Shown one piece after another: positions 33,547-46,100 of a stretch of DNA of 64,000 nucleotides. The translations under genes were made by a program, and so were the position numbers. The DNA is from Poa pratensis. Taxonomy: Eukaryota > Streptophyta > Magnoliopsida > Poales > Poaceae. The stretch lies in the NCBI GenBank assembly GCA_947311845.1, contig CAMZMU010000035.1, positions 1,507,761 through 1,571,760 on the forward strand. Reading direction: 5' to 3'. Position 1 is the first letter of the stretch; every line of letters starts with the position of its first letter. The notes beneath the pieces are model-generated. The model ran no database searches. It saw only the letters and a list, made by a program, of their open reading frames with translations, and was not told the DNA's origin.

Positions 33547-34146
33547 TCAGAGGTGCTCAAGCTCCAAGATGATGCTATGAGTATCCTCATCCCAATGTGC
33601 GCCACTCAAGTCCTTGAGTTTGGATACCTTGATCCACCTTGACCTCCACTTCCTGAGCTGGTTGTAGATCTGAGTAGAAGTGACCTCCTGCCCACAGAAG
33701 TCGAAGACAAGCTTTGCAACTGTGTTCATATGCACCTCCTTAAACCCCTAGTCAGTCCACACCCCGCTGGCGATGAGCTCGCACATCTTGTTAAGCACGA
33801 AGCTGGACAGAAATGGAGGCCACTTCATGGTCGTCCCCATCTTGCTCTTCTTCTCCTTGCCACCAGCACGCCTATCCAGCCCCAGACAAGGCGTGCCCAG
33901 CTCCAGGCGTGACCCCATCCTAGGCACCTCGAACAGCTCCATCGGCTCCTGCGTCTCCTCCGGCTGGGAGTCTGGGACAAGTGAGAGAGCGAGCAGGCTC
34001 TCTCCCTCGAGCAGAGTGTCGCGGCGGTCATGTCCTACAATGGCGACGAGCAACAAAGTAGTATTACTAGTCGTCCTAAGACGGTGCGATGACGAATCGA
34101 GCAAGACAGGAACAGAAGCATAGCATCCTAAGGTCCAAGCTACCAA
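33547..34146 (-). pseudogene. Myb/SANT-like DNA-binding domain remnant (transposon-associated)
   Basis: The reading MKWPPFLSSFVLNKMCELI, then KEVHMNTVAKLVF, FDFCGQEVTSTQIYNQLRKW and KDLSGAHWDED matches the Myb/SANT-like domain found in plant regulatory genes and in PIF/Harbinger elements. The two parts are in the same frame but are separated by a TAG codon near 33750 (after SGVWTD). The C-terminal part ends at 33547, followed by LINE-derived DNA. Unit 2 (54157-54756) carries the same stop, so the lesion predates the duplication. The domain would bind DNA in the nucleus. Association with a Harbinger element is inferred from the TTA-flanked terminus at 34792. Confidence 0.65.
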
Positions 34147-34792
34147 GATCTACATCAGTGCCTACCAAATCGACATGCTAACATCCAATCAAGTTCCTAA
34201 ACATGCTCAAACTACATCATGGCATAATTGCACAGATCTACAGTACCTAGGGTTTGATTGCGCTTATCGGCATCGTCTCGTGGAAGACCGCTCTCTGCAC
34301 GAATAGGCCGAGGAAGAAGTGCTCCGTTGATGGCCGTCGAGCTCCGGTCACCGGAGTAAAAGGAGGCGCCGCTTACCTCGTCGTCGTCGGTGAATCTTGG
34401 CCCGGACTCCAAGCTCCAAGTGTGGGGGGGGGATGGTGGCGGGAGATTCGGCGGTGAGAGTAGAGGCCTCAAATAGGGGAGGCAAAAGTGGGCGGTGACC
34501 GAAATTTCTCTCGCCACCATTTTCGCGAGAGCCCGCGGCCGCGCGCCTTCTCCCTTGCCTGCACGAGCTCTTCTCCCTTGCCTGCACGAGCTCGGCTCCT
34601 GCGTTCCCCATTTTGCCTTGCGGGAGGGTGGCTCAGCGGAAACGGTGAAATCGACCATTCCTCTTGGGCCTGGCCCAGGATATTTTAAGGTTCGTGCACA
34701 TGCAGGCTAGCCAAATGGGGCAGGTGACCAAACGGGTCAAATCTTGCTTGCAACAGTGCGTTTCTAAGTCCCGTGCGCAACCAAACACGCCC
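34147..34792 (-). mobile_element. Probable 5' end of a PIF/Harbinger-like element
   Basis: On the minus strand the terminus reads GGGCGTGTTTGGTTGCGCAC and is bordered by TTA (34793-34795), the PIF/Harbinger target type. A GC-rich leader with open frames at 34212-34658 precedes the Myb/SANT remnant. The opposite terminus and a DDE transposase were not found, so the element appears truncated. Confidence 0.4.
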
Positions 34793-35108
34793 TTATGTGC
34801 TCTGATTGGAGATGCTCTTAATGGCTTCAACCATAGGGCGGACCGAAACAAAATATTGCACCGCAGGTTGTAAACTAGGTGAATGACAGAACATTGCTCT
34901 TTACATGTATGCTAGGCTAGCGTGGCTAGCCAATCTGCATCTGTTCGATATGATGATATCGTGTAGTGTAATATCGTCTATCTGAACAACTCAACCTGGT
35001 TTCGGTCTACAGGTCATACGAACGCCTACATGACTGTATAGATTGGCACGCAGAGACAGAAATTATTTGCCTTGACACTGACCGAGGTCGTGACTGCTGG
35101 CCACTACT

Positions 35109-35503
35109 CATAGTTTAAAATAGCCGGATATTAGCCCCGGTAATTTCATAAGGTATGAAAGGATATAGCCAAGATATAGCGCGGCTATGAGTTTATAGCC
35201 GTTTCGCTAAATAATTATAAAAAAATTAAAATATGGGCAACATATATTCGCATATATCAATTTACTGATAGGAGCAACTCGGGACATTGTTCTGACCAAA
35301 TATTAACATAGTCACATAAAAGATACGAATACGACGTAGTTCTCTCCACATATTACAACATTCAGTAGCAGCAACTCGGGACATTGTTCTGACCAAATAT
35401 TATATAACCAGTAAAATCAATTAGCATGTAGCAAAAGTAAGGTCAAATAAACTTGTCTTCGCATATATATTATATGCCAACAACAACATAAGAGTTGAGT
35501 TTG
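35109..35503. mobile_element. hAT-type element, right end deleted (unit 1)
   Basis: The left terminus CATAGTTTAAAATAGCCGG follows CCACTACT (35101-35108). The right terminus seen in unit 2 is missing because 489 bp (56077-56565 of unit 2) are absent here. The junction shares TGG with both deletion ends, as expected for a small-homology deletion. Confidence 0.8.
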
Positions 35504-35533
35504 GTGAACGACCTGACAGTACAAAATATTTAC

Positions 35534-36863
35534 TTTTTTTTTACTGTAACTAAGGCAGGCTCTTAGAGCGGGCCTGAACCATTTTCATTATAGGGTAGAA
35601 CCAGATACACAAAACGGCTACACACATGTAGGACACATACAAAGAAAGAACAGTGGCGACGGAGGAACAAGACCCGGAACAGACAATGATCTAGACACCA
35701 ATGCCAAACGTTATAGAGGGAGAACACCACAGAAGCAGACGAGGACGGAAGGAGTGTTGTTAGCTCGGTCGAAAGTTGTCCGCAGTCGAGACAACAAAGA
35801 GAAAAATCATCAGCTTGCCCAGCGAGCACTCCACACCTTGAAGAACTAGGAGAGTCACAAATGTTGTCCAAGCATCACACTGCCGAGGCAAGGCCGCGAC
35901 ACCGAGCGCTGCCGACCGCACCGAAGGGAAAATGTTCCACCGAGACAACAACTGCACCTCCTCTTCGCCTCGAGCAAGACGCTCATCGCTAGAGGAGCAA
36001 ACGTGGGCACTCTGCAAGACAATAAGAACCTCAAAGCCATCGAAGGACCTCGACCTCGCTGCCAGCACACACAACCCAGGAAGAGGTCGAGGTGGAGCGG
36101 AGGAAGAAAGCTTGGCACATGTAAACAGAGCATTGCGTGAGCACCGGAGCTCGCCAATGGCACCGACACACCACAGACTGGGGTCACAATGACGCTTCCA
36201 AGGAAGATGATATCCACGGGCGTCGCCATCACCGACACTAACCGGAGTTAGAGCAGGGTTTTCACCCTGACCCAAACCATCCCAGCCACCCGCCAAACCT
36301 CAATCAACAAGAGGGAAGCTCCAATGCGACGCCTCCAGGAAGGAGAATGACGCCCAAAGGCGATGTCATCGCTGGCTTTCACCTGGAGCCCCACGCTCCA
36401 CCTAGTGACCCAGAGCCATGGCGGCCGAGACCGAGCAGACTAGGGGAAGAAGGTGGAGCAGAGGCGGCGCTGGATCTGGTGAAGGTGCCACGAGCAGGAG
36501 GATCTGAGCGGGGACGGTAGATGGAGGGACGCAGCACCACGCGACGGTACCCACGCCCGCCGGTCGCCTACGGGCCAAGCCTGAGGACGACGCCAGCGGC
36601 CGTGAGGCGAGGGCGGGTGGTGGCGGCCGGCTTCATAGGCAGCCTCCCTCCAGACCACCGAGCAGAAGCCACGAGAGACCGAGTCCCCGCCGCCCCCTTC
36701 ACCGGAGCCGCACAGCTTTTGCCCGTCGACGGCCTCTGGGGCGACGAGGGGGAGAGGAGGTGGCGGCGGCACGAGGGCTAGGGTTTGCCCCCCCCCCCCC
36801 CCCCCCCCCGCCCCAATCGCCTGGAGGAGGCGACGCAAGGAGCAGGGTGGGGTCGAGTTTCAT
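35534..36863 (-). mobile_element. GC-rich poly(A) retroposon (member 2)
   Basis: A minus-strand insertion of 1330 bp, with its poly(A) as poly-T from 35534. Matching TATTTAC words lie at 35527-35533 and 36864-36870. The 3' end has CTCTAAGAGCCTGCC and the 5' part GCGTCGCCTCCTCC, as in member 1 at 24862. It contains a long C run (36790-36809). The open frame of 178 codons at 35760-36296 has no recognised domain. Confidence 0.78.
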
Positions 36864-36969
36864 TATTTACTTTTTTCAGTGGAAGGTAAGACTAATCGGT
36901 ATTTCTGAGATCATGATGTCCCCCCCCCCCCCCCCCTTTTTAGTACAAGCACCAGAAAATACTAATGTA

Positions 36970-37092
36970 CTCCCTCCGTTCCAAATTACTTGTCTTCCAT
37001 TTGTCCACATGTGGATGTATCTATACTTGTAACATGTCTAGATACATCCACATGTGGACAAATGAAAGACAAGTAATTTGAAACGGAGTGAG
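36970..37092. mobile_element. Stowaway MITE (unit 1)
   Basis: CTCCCTCCGTTCCAAATTAC and its inverted copy, with TA duplications and complementary arms around CCACATGTGGATGTATCTA. The same insertion is at 58014-58136 in unit 2, so it predates the duplication. Confidence 0.93.
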
Positions 37093-37373
37093 TATTACCT
37101 ACAGTACAATATTCATGTTATCTCTACGGCAGGTGAACATATCAATCCAGCTTACACAAGCGATATATATATTATTCACCTAATACTATAATCAAATAAT
37201 AGATGTCTTCTAGGAACATAGTTACATTTTAACAATATTCGGGCTGCCGCAGGCCTCATATTTGAGTTTCAGCAAAATGTTAGTAATAACCACTTCTTGC
37301 AGATAAAACAAGGTAACAAATGAACGTCTGAATTCCGAAATATCCAATTACTGTACCTAAACCTGTTAGCTTT

Positions 37374-39683
37374 TCATTTAGTACAGGCGAAACAAATATG
37401 AACGTACATAATCGAGAAGGTGTACGAAATGTCGTTGGATGGGAGGCTCGGCAGTCTTAGAAGAGGAACTCTTGTTCCAATCCAACAGGGAATATCACCG
37501 AAGAACATGTTGTTCCCAAGATCTAGGGTGACGAGAACTCTACAGGTCCCAATTACGGAAGGGAAATCTCCATAGAAGTTATTGTTAGCAAGATGGAGTG
37601 ACTGAAGAGGGAGGTCCAAGTTCGTTGAGTTGCTAGGAAATTCACCCGATAAGCCATTGTTGGATACGTCCATAAACACGAGAGCTCGTAATTTCCACCA
37701 GCAACTTGGGAGCTCCCCTGTGAATTGGTTATTCGATAGATCGAGTAATTGGAGAGAGGTCAATCGACATAAAGTCGAAGGGACATTGCCAAACATGAGA
37801 TTATCGTTCATGGCTAGAATTGTAAGATTGGTGCACCGTGACCAATCAGACGACAGCTTCCCCGTCAGCTGATTCCCCGATATATCCAGATAGTCCAAAC
37901 TGGGGTGGACACCGAACACTTGCGACATGTCGCCGGTGAAGTGGTTCCCTTCCAGTTGCACCCAGAACAGCCCCGCGCAGTTCTTGAGGCACGGCGGCAG
38001 CGTGCCACTGAAGTTGTTCTGGTTCGCCGTGATGTTCTGCAGCGCGTGGCCGGAGCACAAGCTCCGGGGAAGTTGGCCTGAGAAGCTGTTGTTCTCGAAT
38101 CTCGCGTCGGTCAAGCTCAGCCCTTTCCCCAGGTCCGGCGGTATGGTGCCGCTGAAATTGTTGTCGAACAGAGCGAGGTAATAGAGGTTTTTCAGCCATG
38201 TGATGGTGTCTGGCAGCTCACCTTCCAAGCGGTTGGCACTGACGTCCAATACTTGCAATGCCGTCATGTTGCCGGTCTCAGGTGGAATCACGCCGGTGAG
38301 CCCATTGAAGAAGAGCGCCAGCCTCGTGAGCTGCGTGAGGTTGCCGATCGAGTTAGGTACTGGCCCCATCAGCCAGTTCACAGACAAATCCAGCTCAAAC
38401 AGGTTGACTAGCTTGCCGATCTCGGCAGGGATAGGTCCTGTAAAATTGTTGTCGAAAAGATACAAGTAACTCAGATTGGTTGCTTGGCCGAGCTCCGGCG
38501 GAATCTTCCCGGTGAAGGCGTTGTTCTGTGCTTGGAATGATATGAGCTCCGGCCAGGATGTGAAGAGTACGCCTGGGATCCCTCCAGTGAGAAAGTTGGA
38601 CGATATGACGAACTCCCGCATCTTACGCATCCCGGCGAACGCCTGCGGAAGGACACCCGTGAGTTGGCAAGCCTGCCAAGCTCGGGTGGCATAGTGGAAA
38701 CCAACCCGGCGCTCTTAATGTCTAGGTGTGTAAGCATCTGGAGCCGGCCAAGGACCGGCGGGATCAGACCACCGAGCTGGTTGTTGCCGAGCTCAAGAGC
38801 TGTGAGCTGGAACATTGACCCAAGGAAATCGAGAGCAGGTCCTGCAGCTTGCTCAATTTCGACAGAGACCCTGGTATCCGGCCGGAGAAAGCATTGATGG
38901 ACAAGTTGAGGTACCTCAGGTTTGCTGGGAGCTTCTCCGGTATCTGCCCGGAGAGATTGTTCTGCGACAGGTCGAGGTAGCTGACATTGCCGCTCTCGAG
39001 GACGAACTCCGGGAAGCTGCCGTTGAGGTAGTTGAGGTAAAGCGACATGAACGTGACGGTGGGCATCGGCGAGAACTTGCTGTAGTCCGGGTTGGTGAGG
39101 TAGTTGGAGCCCAGGTCGAGGTGCTCGATCCTGGGGAGCCTGCTGAGCTGGTACGGGATGGCGTCGGCGAGGTTGTTGTTGTAGAGGCGCAGGTCGATGA
39201 GGCCGGAGAGGTCGCCGAGCTGCGGCGGGATGGCACCTTCAAATCCGTTGCTTCCGAGGTCGAGGGAGGCGAGGGAACGCAGGCGCGATTGGTGAGCACC
39301 GGGAACGCCGCCGAGTCGAGCGCGTCGAGCGTGCCCGCGATGCCGAGGCCCCGGAGCGCAAGAGACTCGACGCGGCCGCGCCAGAAGCAGAGCCGTGCGG
39401 GTTTTGCCCAGCTTGACAGCGCGCCCGCGTCGGTCAGGTTGGCCTTCCATGCCACAAGGGCGTCGGCCTCCGAGTCCGAGGGCATCATGGCGGCCGCTGT
39501 CGTTGCCAGCAGCAGGAGCACGATGGCGTGCAGGTACGCCGGTGTTGCCATGTCTCGGAGTGAGATGGAAAACTGTAGTACTAGTAACAGTGAATACATT
39601 CCGGTCAACAAACGACACCCAGCCATCGCCGTCCGAACCAAGACCGCGTGCCGCTTAAATCGGATCCACGGCGGCATTTTCAT
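37374..39683 (-). pseudogene. LRR receptor-like protein, copy B (anchor lost, frames broken)
   Basis: The likely original start is the Met at 39551, with a signal peptide (MATPAYLHAIVLLLLATTAAA) and the LRR N-terminal cap (DALVAWKANLTDAGALSSW). Comparison with copy A shows about one repeat missing with a frame change near 39291, and losses of 31 bp near 38829 and 31 bp near 38662. The longest clean stretch is 38630-37374 (418 codons of LRRs). Compared with A, about 890 bp are missing at about 37433, taking the island region, last repeats and transmembrane helix. The frame then runs into unrelated sequence ending ICFACTK. At most it could yield secreted LRR fragments. Copy C shares all these lesions. 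Confidence 0.88.
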
Positions 39684-41191
39684 TCGCGCGTGACAAAAAT
39701 CAGGACTGGGAGTTGCGCACCCATTTGGTTTCAGCCTTGAACAGCGATGGAGGCAGGCCTGCCTTTACTACTAGCTCCATCCAACGAATGAGCCGTACAT
39801 TTTTTGGTTCAAATTCAAACCTTACTAAGTTTGACTAAATGCATGGAAGAAATACCTACATCTACAATGTTATGCAAATATGTTATAAAAATATTTGATC
39901 GTGAGTTTATTAATACTGATTTCGTATATTAAACGAGTTCATTTTTTCTCTATAACACTAGTAGCAGAAAGCTTACCGCTAACGAAGTGGCGCCCGCCGG
40001 TATAAGCCGGCCAGTGGTAATGTCTACCGCTGGCGGGCCCTGTTCGTCATCGGTATGAAATTTTACCGCTGGCGTATTGGCTTGTGGTAGCCAGTGGTAG
40101 CTCGTTCAACCGCCAGCGGTAGATATTCTTAAAAAGACCATGTTCGCCAGCGGAGCATAACATGTTCGCCAGCGGAGCATAACATGTTCGCCAACTGTAC
40201 ATTTTCTGGATTTTTTTTACTAGAAATTCGTATTCCAACGGTGTATATAAGTATACCAACTGTATATACAGGTAAAGGTAGCAGAAACAATACAAATACA
40301 TGACTGAGAAGTACAAATAGATAAATGATCAAATTAAATAGTTTGTTCATCACTTATGCATTACAAACGGAATAATTATACAAGTGACCAAATTTATCAT
40401 ACACGAATAATAGTTGGTTAATATATCTCGAAAGTTGCTAGTTTAGCTCGCAAAGTTTCGAAAGAAAATAGTGTCATCTAAACCACAATCACATACAAGA
40501 GAATGTCAATGACGATGAGCAAGAAGGTGACCACGATGAAGTTGGACTTCATCTGGTTCTTCCTCTCTTCCGCAAGTAGGTGGTTCAAGTACCTAGCTTC
40601 CGCCTCCGTTTTACTCTTGTAACCCTTATAGTTGTTGCCCTTGAACTTGTTCACTTACTTCAGACAGTCTTTCCATTGGTCATAGACTACTGGAACCCTA
40701 CCTTCGTACACCACATACCACTTCTTCATCTCTCTGTACACAAGATGCGGTTAAAAGTATTATTCAAAGAAAAACAAGAGTTGTAAGAAAAAGATAAAAA
40801 AAACAAAAATGATTGGATTTATGCCTCATACTTAGAAGTGACACAAATATGCTTCAGAGATGGAGCCAGCGAGCCAAGTAGTATGCACCAGATGTGTGTA
40901 CTCGTGCATATCACAAGGCTCACTAGCCCCGTCCCTAGATCACACGGTGTCACAACATTTTAATCATCGATATTATAGAAAAATACAAAACTATAAACAA
41001 GAATGATTTGGAACATATGTGCAATAATTAAAAGCAACATAATTATCTAAGCGTGCACGATTCATAACCCTGAATAGCATCGATCACACAAGTTCAAGGA
41101 CTTTCGAAACTAGAACTAGACAAGTTAATTTAGGGATATAGTTTAGTAACACAAGTTCATGGATCATACTAAATAGACAACACATCGTCGA

Positions 41192-42654
41192 TCACTGATT
41201 CTTGCTCCGCTTCTTCTTTGACATCGGTGGGAACGGGAGAGAACACTCTAACGAGTTGAATGGCCTGACATCACCTGTCCTTCTTATGCGCGTTTCTATC
41301 TCGGCCTTAGGTGGTGGTACAAGGCTTAAGTGGAACTCCCCGTCGCGATCTAAGACGTCACGGCAAATCGTTCGTTGGGTGCGAAGAAACTCTTCTCTTA
41401 TTTCAGCATCAATGGCCTCCGCCATGATCTTGCACCATTTGTCGAGATCAGACAGAAATTGTACTCGTTGTTGATCCTTTATAAATTCCCGCATGTGAAG
41501 GATGAGGTACCATGTGTCCATCCTACTACCTGGATCCCGCTTGATGCAGGAGAAGTACAGTCTGTGGGAGAATTGAAACTTTCCATCATTTTTTTTTATC
41601 ATCGGGCCTCCCCTTAAGGCGTAGGCGTGGAGAGCATCATTCAGAACAACCTTGATGTGGGTGTAGTCCTTAGTAACCACATTACTCCTGGTGTCGAGAT
41701 GCACGACATACGACTCTTGCGGGTCCACAACGATGAGGGTGCCATGTCGGTTACTGCTCAAAGCAGTTCAAAGAGACCATCTCATCCTCAAATTAACCAT
41801 TGTACATGCAATATACTCCCTCCGTTCTAAATTAATTGACTCAGATTTAGTGCAACTTGCACTAAATCTGAGTCAATTAATTCAGAACGGAGGGAGTAAC
41901 GATGGAAATCTAGTAAAGCATGTTATGACGGCTAGCGAGTGAGTAGTGACTTACTCGAGAAAGTAAGGCAGGAGAAAGTTGTGCTTGGGAACATTCGCCA
42001 CGAAGACATCTTTGAGGTACTGCGTCACCTTTGCCTTACCCGTAGGGTTGTTCACAAACATTTCTTGCATGCAGTCACGAGATTCAGGGTATCCTCTGTT
42101 GTGACATGGTGATTCAGGGTATCCTCTGTTGTGACCTGGCGTGCCATACATAGCGCAACCAGGCGGACCATGGATGGATGGAGCGGGTGTATGTGGTACA
42201 TTCTGAAGATGTCATCAAATCTCACCAATAGCAGGTCTCCGTGTTCTGCTGCAGTGACAAAGCCCAAGCCCTCTGCTATCTTTGCAACAAAAAGCGGGTA
42301 TGTTGGATCTTTCTCCTCGAGTAGGTTCCCCTCCACATAAAGAACACCATCATGAAGGAGCCTCATATCCCCAGTCAACTTTTTGACACACTTCGGCGGC
42401 AGGATCGGTTTATCCAACTCATGGATCCGATGCCAGCTGGTGATGGGTATCCTGTACACAAACGGGTGACAATGTGGCTTGGACTTAGTCCGTTGCACCG
42501 GCTGGCTGTTGGAGTCCAAGGCATGTTTCTTCTTATATCTTTTCCGTCCCGTCGTCTTCTTTGGCTTCTTCACCAACGCATCCTCGAGCGCATCTTCTGA
42601 CATATCCACGCTTGACATCTCCGCTAACGCCTTCTTGTCGTCGACGTTGCCCAC
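41192..42654 (-). pseudogene. CACTA-derived protein C-terminus with dead Ulp1-like domain (unit 1)
   Basis: The first part (42654-42052) starts MGNVDDKKALAEMSS, is Lys-rich, and leads into a conserved region. An intron (41954-41756, GTAAGT donor) is followed by RHGTLIVVDPQESYVVHLDT...MDTWYLILHM, the Ulp1-like fold. The position of the catalytic Cys reads Thr/Trp, so protease activity is not expected. A 13-bp deletion near 42070, absent from unit 2, shifts the frame. A 30-bp in-frame duplication encodes TTEDTLN twice. The original role of this protein class in CACTA movement is not established. Confidence 0.65.
41816..41896. mobile_element. Stowaway MITE present only in unit 1
   Basis: An 81-bp near-perfect foldback, CTCCCTCCGTTCTAAATTAA with its complement, flanked by TA (41814-41815 and 41897-41898). 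Unit 2 has the uninterrupted TA at about 62844. It sits inside the intron of the CACTA remnant. Confidence 0.95.
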
Positions 42655-42660
42655 GACCTC

Positions 42661-43107
42661 CCGTTACTTGAAGATCTAGACACAAGTTTCTGATGCCAAC
42701 TGTCGGATCTCGCATGAAATCGATGAACATGAAGAGATAAACAAACCCTAATTTGATCTCAGGGGGAGAAAGATTTGGCGCATTAATATTGGCTGCATTT
42801 CGGGTCCTTTTTTTGAAACTTTTCCACTTATATTAGGTCAGCAAGCCGCCTCATTAAAACCCTGCCAGTCCCTTTCGGTACCCTGGTTAGGGAAAGAGTG
42901 CGTCTGAAACTTGCTGCCTTTAACCATCAAGCACAGTTACATCGTTTATCAGGTTGCTTACAATAAAATCGGGTATACAACAGTGTGGAACTGTACACAA
43001 CCTTGCTTAATACGTAATAAGGAAACAACACACTTGAACTTAAACTTTCCTAAGCAGCAAATAGCAAACCGATATAAACTTAATATTCCTAACATAAACA
43101 ACAACAA
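42661..43107. other. 3' flank of the WAK-like gene
   Basis: This contains a short A-tract-ended sequence on the minus strand (poly-T at 42812-42818 after GGTCC) resembling a retroelement 3' end. AT-rich DNA adjoining the WAK stop probably includes its 3' untranslated region. Confidence 0.4.
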
Positions 43108-46100
43108 TTACACACAAGACTCACTCATATCCCGGTTGCATTCAATCCACCGGCTCTTACATAGTTTTAGTCTCTCTGCGACTTCACCCATGGAAGGTCT
43201 GTCATCCACATCGTCACTGAGACAACGCACGGCGATCTTGCCAACCTCCTCGAGGCAGTTCACAAACTCCTCCCCATCGTCCGCTACCTCCTTGTCGATA
43301 ATCATCCGTGTTGTTTCATCCCTTGATGCCTTCATGTAGTTGATTGGGAGGCTATTGTTCCCGTCGTACCTGGGCTCCTTCCGGGTAACAAGCTCCAGCA
43401 GCACGATCCCAAAACTGTATACGTCGCTCTTCTCCGTGAGTTCTCCTGTCTTTGCGTACACCGGGTCCATATACCTCCTGTCTCCAATTGTCTCTCTGTC
43501 GGGGTCCTTGTGCATGGAAATCAGCCTCGACACCCCGAAGTCCGATATCTTGGGCGTGAACTCGTTATCCAGCAGGATGTTGTCGGACTTCACGTCACCA
43601 TGGAGGATCTTCTGTCTCGCCTCCGAGTGCATGTACACGAGGGCAACCGCTGAGTAAATGGCGATGTCCAGACGCGTTTCCAGCGGGAGAGGGTCTTTCT
43701 TGATGTGGAGAACATCATGGAGGCTGCCCATTGGCACGAACTCATAGACTAGGATAGGAACTTTTGTCTCCAGGCAGCAACCTACCAGCTGGACTAGGTT
43801 ACGATGACTCATCTGGGACTGGATCATGATCTCGTTCACGAAGGACTCCCTTTTCATGTCCTCGTTGATGGCCTTGCCTCCGTGCGTTAAGCGCTTCACG
43901 GCGACACGTGTGCCATCACTGCTTCCCATGAAGACCTCGCCAAAGGCCCCTTGGCCGACGGGGGAACTGTAGTCTTTTGTAATGCGTTTTAGCCGATTCT
44001 TGGTGAAGGTCTTGATCTTGATACTTTTGAGTAGTTGTCCACCGTTCTTGTTGAACTGATCTCTCAGCTTTCTTTTGTGTTGCTGTGTGCGTAGGAATAT
44101 TAGTAGCAGTATGAGTATCGCGACGCCTAAGATTGTTCCTGCATGCGAACGGATGAAAAGTGCACAAACTCTTAAAACAAATCTTAATATCGACATTTTC
44201 ACATAATGATATAATATGTACTAATGAGAATTAGCTACATAGATACTCCGTATGCTTCATATAATGCAGAATATCATGCGTTGGAGCATTAAGATAGTAC
44301 CCATGGGCCTATATAGAGCTCCTCACCTATAACTGCTACCGCAGGCTTGGGCAATACATGTGCACAACCCTTGTCACTTTTACCGTCACCTCTTCGTCCA
44401 ATGTTACATTTACACTCATAATCACCTTGTACATCTTTGCACGTCCCTCCACGGCAAGGATACATGTTCTTGTACTTTGTTGAGTCTGATGATTCGCGTA
44501 ATTCACACTCATTAATATCTGCAAATATATGAAAAACACTGCAGGTTAATTAATTGTTAACTGAGTGAATATAAAAACAAATACAAAACTAAAAAATTTC
44601 CTATAAATTCTTCTGTTCTTGCAAATAATCAGTGAGCACTATCCTGAGATCCCAAAGCACTCTCGACGGGCTGTCTAAGTTTAAATGCCGATCATGTGTT
44701 AATATCGTACAGATTTCATATTATTACTTGCAGTAACGGGTGAGATGAATACATAATATAGACATGGTGACATGTGAAAAATTAAGTGTATTTCAAAATA
44801 AAATAAAAAATAGAAAGTGAACAGAAGGTTACATACTTGTGCATCCTCCTATTCTGTATGGATTGCCGCTGTATCCCTTGGAGCAGTTGCAGAAATAGCC
44901 CGGAGCGTCATTACTGGCATTTACGCAGTAGCTGTTACTGCTAACACAGGCGCTATGGGGAAAACTTCCGTTGCCATCACCCTCTGACGCAGGCGGGCAT
45001 GTTCCGTTCCTAACTGCCCAGTCAAGAACAAGTGGAACTTCATTGTCTGATCCAAGTCTATTAGCGAATGTCATGTTTCCAATCAGATCTTTTCTGCTGA
45101 AATTGTACCTGTTTGACAATTTCGAGCATCACTACGGGTAAAGATTATTGCAATTTGCAATACTATCAACAAAGAAATTAGATTAACAACATTAGAATCT
45201 GCACATAAATAATTGAATTTTTTCGATAGAGACGTAAATAATTTAATGTCCAAATATTTTCGATCAAAAAATCAACTATCATAAGAGTGAATTATTTTGC
45301 TTTGGTGATGCCCAAGATGGCACGGCTGAATATGCTGTCATCTTTGGTTTTGAAAATTTGAGTTTTTCATATGTTATATTTTTATTCCATTATGTTACTA
45401 AAGACTCATGATTACGCAATGTAATAGTTGGAGGAAAGAATCGAAAAAGGTAAGTAATTAGAATGGAAAATACATGTACACTGATGGACATTTTTGCATT
45501 GATCAACTATGTGATTGAAAATGTGGTTTTAGACATGTTATCTTTCTTCCTCGTGCCAGAAGGTATTATCCTAAGAATGTACTATATATTATTTTCTTTC
45601 TAGATTTCATTCAGCTGATAAAGAAAGAAGAAAAAACACTGACTACAGGGTGTCTGAAGATGGATTGAGAATCCATGATTTAGAGTCTAAAAACACTGCT
45701 TTCCTCAATAAATGGTTATTTAAACTTCTTATTGCGGATGGAGTGTGGCACGATCTTTTCTGAAATAAGTTGGTTGTAAATCCCTCTTCCATGTCCATTG
45801 AAAACCAGTCGAGTCCTTTTTTTTGGATGGTTTAATGAAAGTGAATCAACCATTTTTCAAGTTTGGGACCTTCCTTACCAGAGATGGCTCCCAGATAAGG
45901 TTTTGTATTGACATCTGATTTGGGGATTGGCTATTGAGATTTTAGTATCGATGTCTTTCTAAACTTATTCGACATAATCTTATGGAAATTCATTTCGGCT
46001 TGTGGGTCTAGATGATCCTATTACAGAAAAACATGTTTCACAATGTCATAAAATTCTGAAAAAATATTCGGATGTACATATAGACATTTTATGAAGCCAC

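Larger units (their letters stand above)
39956..42660 (-). mobile_element. Decayed CACTA element (unit 1)
   Basis: CACTAGTAGCAGAAAG at 39956 is a CACTA terminus, followed by subterminal words such as TACCGCTGGCG in both orientations (39970-40120). The coding remnant at 41192-42654 lies on the minus strand. I found no opposite CTACTAGTG terminus, so the element is truncated on the right and lacks the transposase domain proper. A 23-bp direct repeat (GTTCGCCAGCGGAGCATAACAT) is present twice here but once in unit 2. Confidence 0.7.

Noticed and set aside
38815..39693. 292-codon plus-strand open frames opposite LRR copies B and C (also 59865-60743)
   Set aside because: They are shadows of the LRR coding strand. 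The translation is low-complexity Val/Glu/Ala-rich, while the minus strand gives a signal peptide and LRR repeats.
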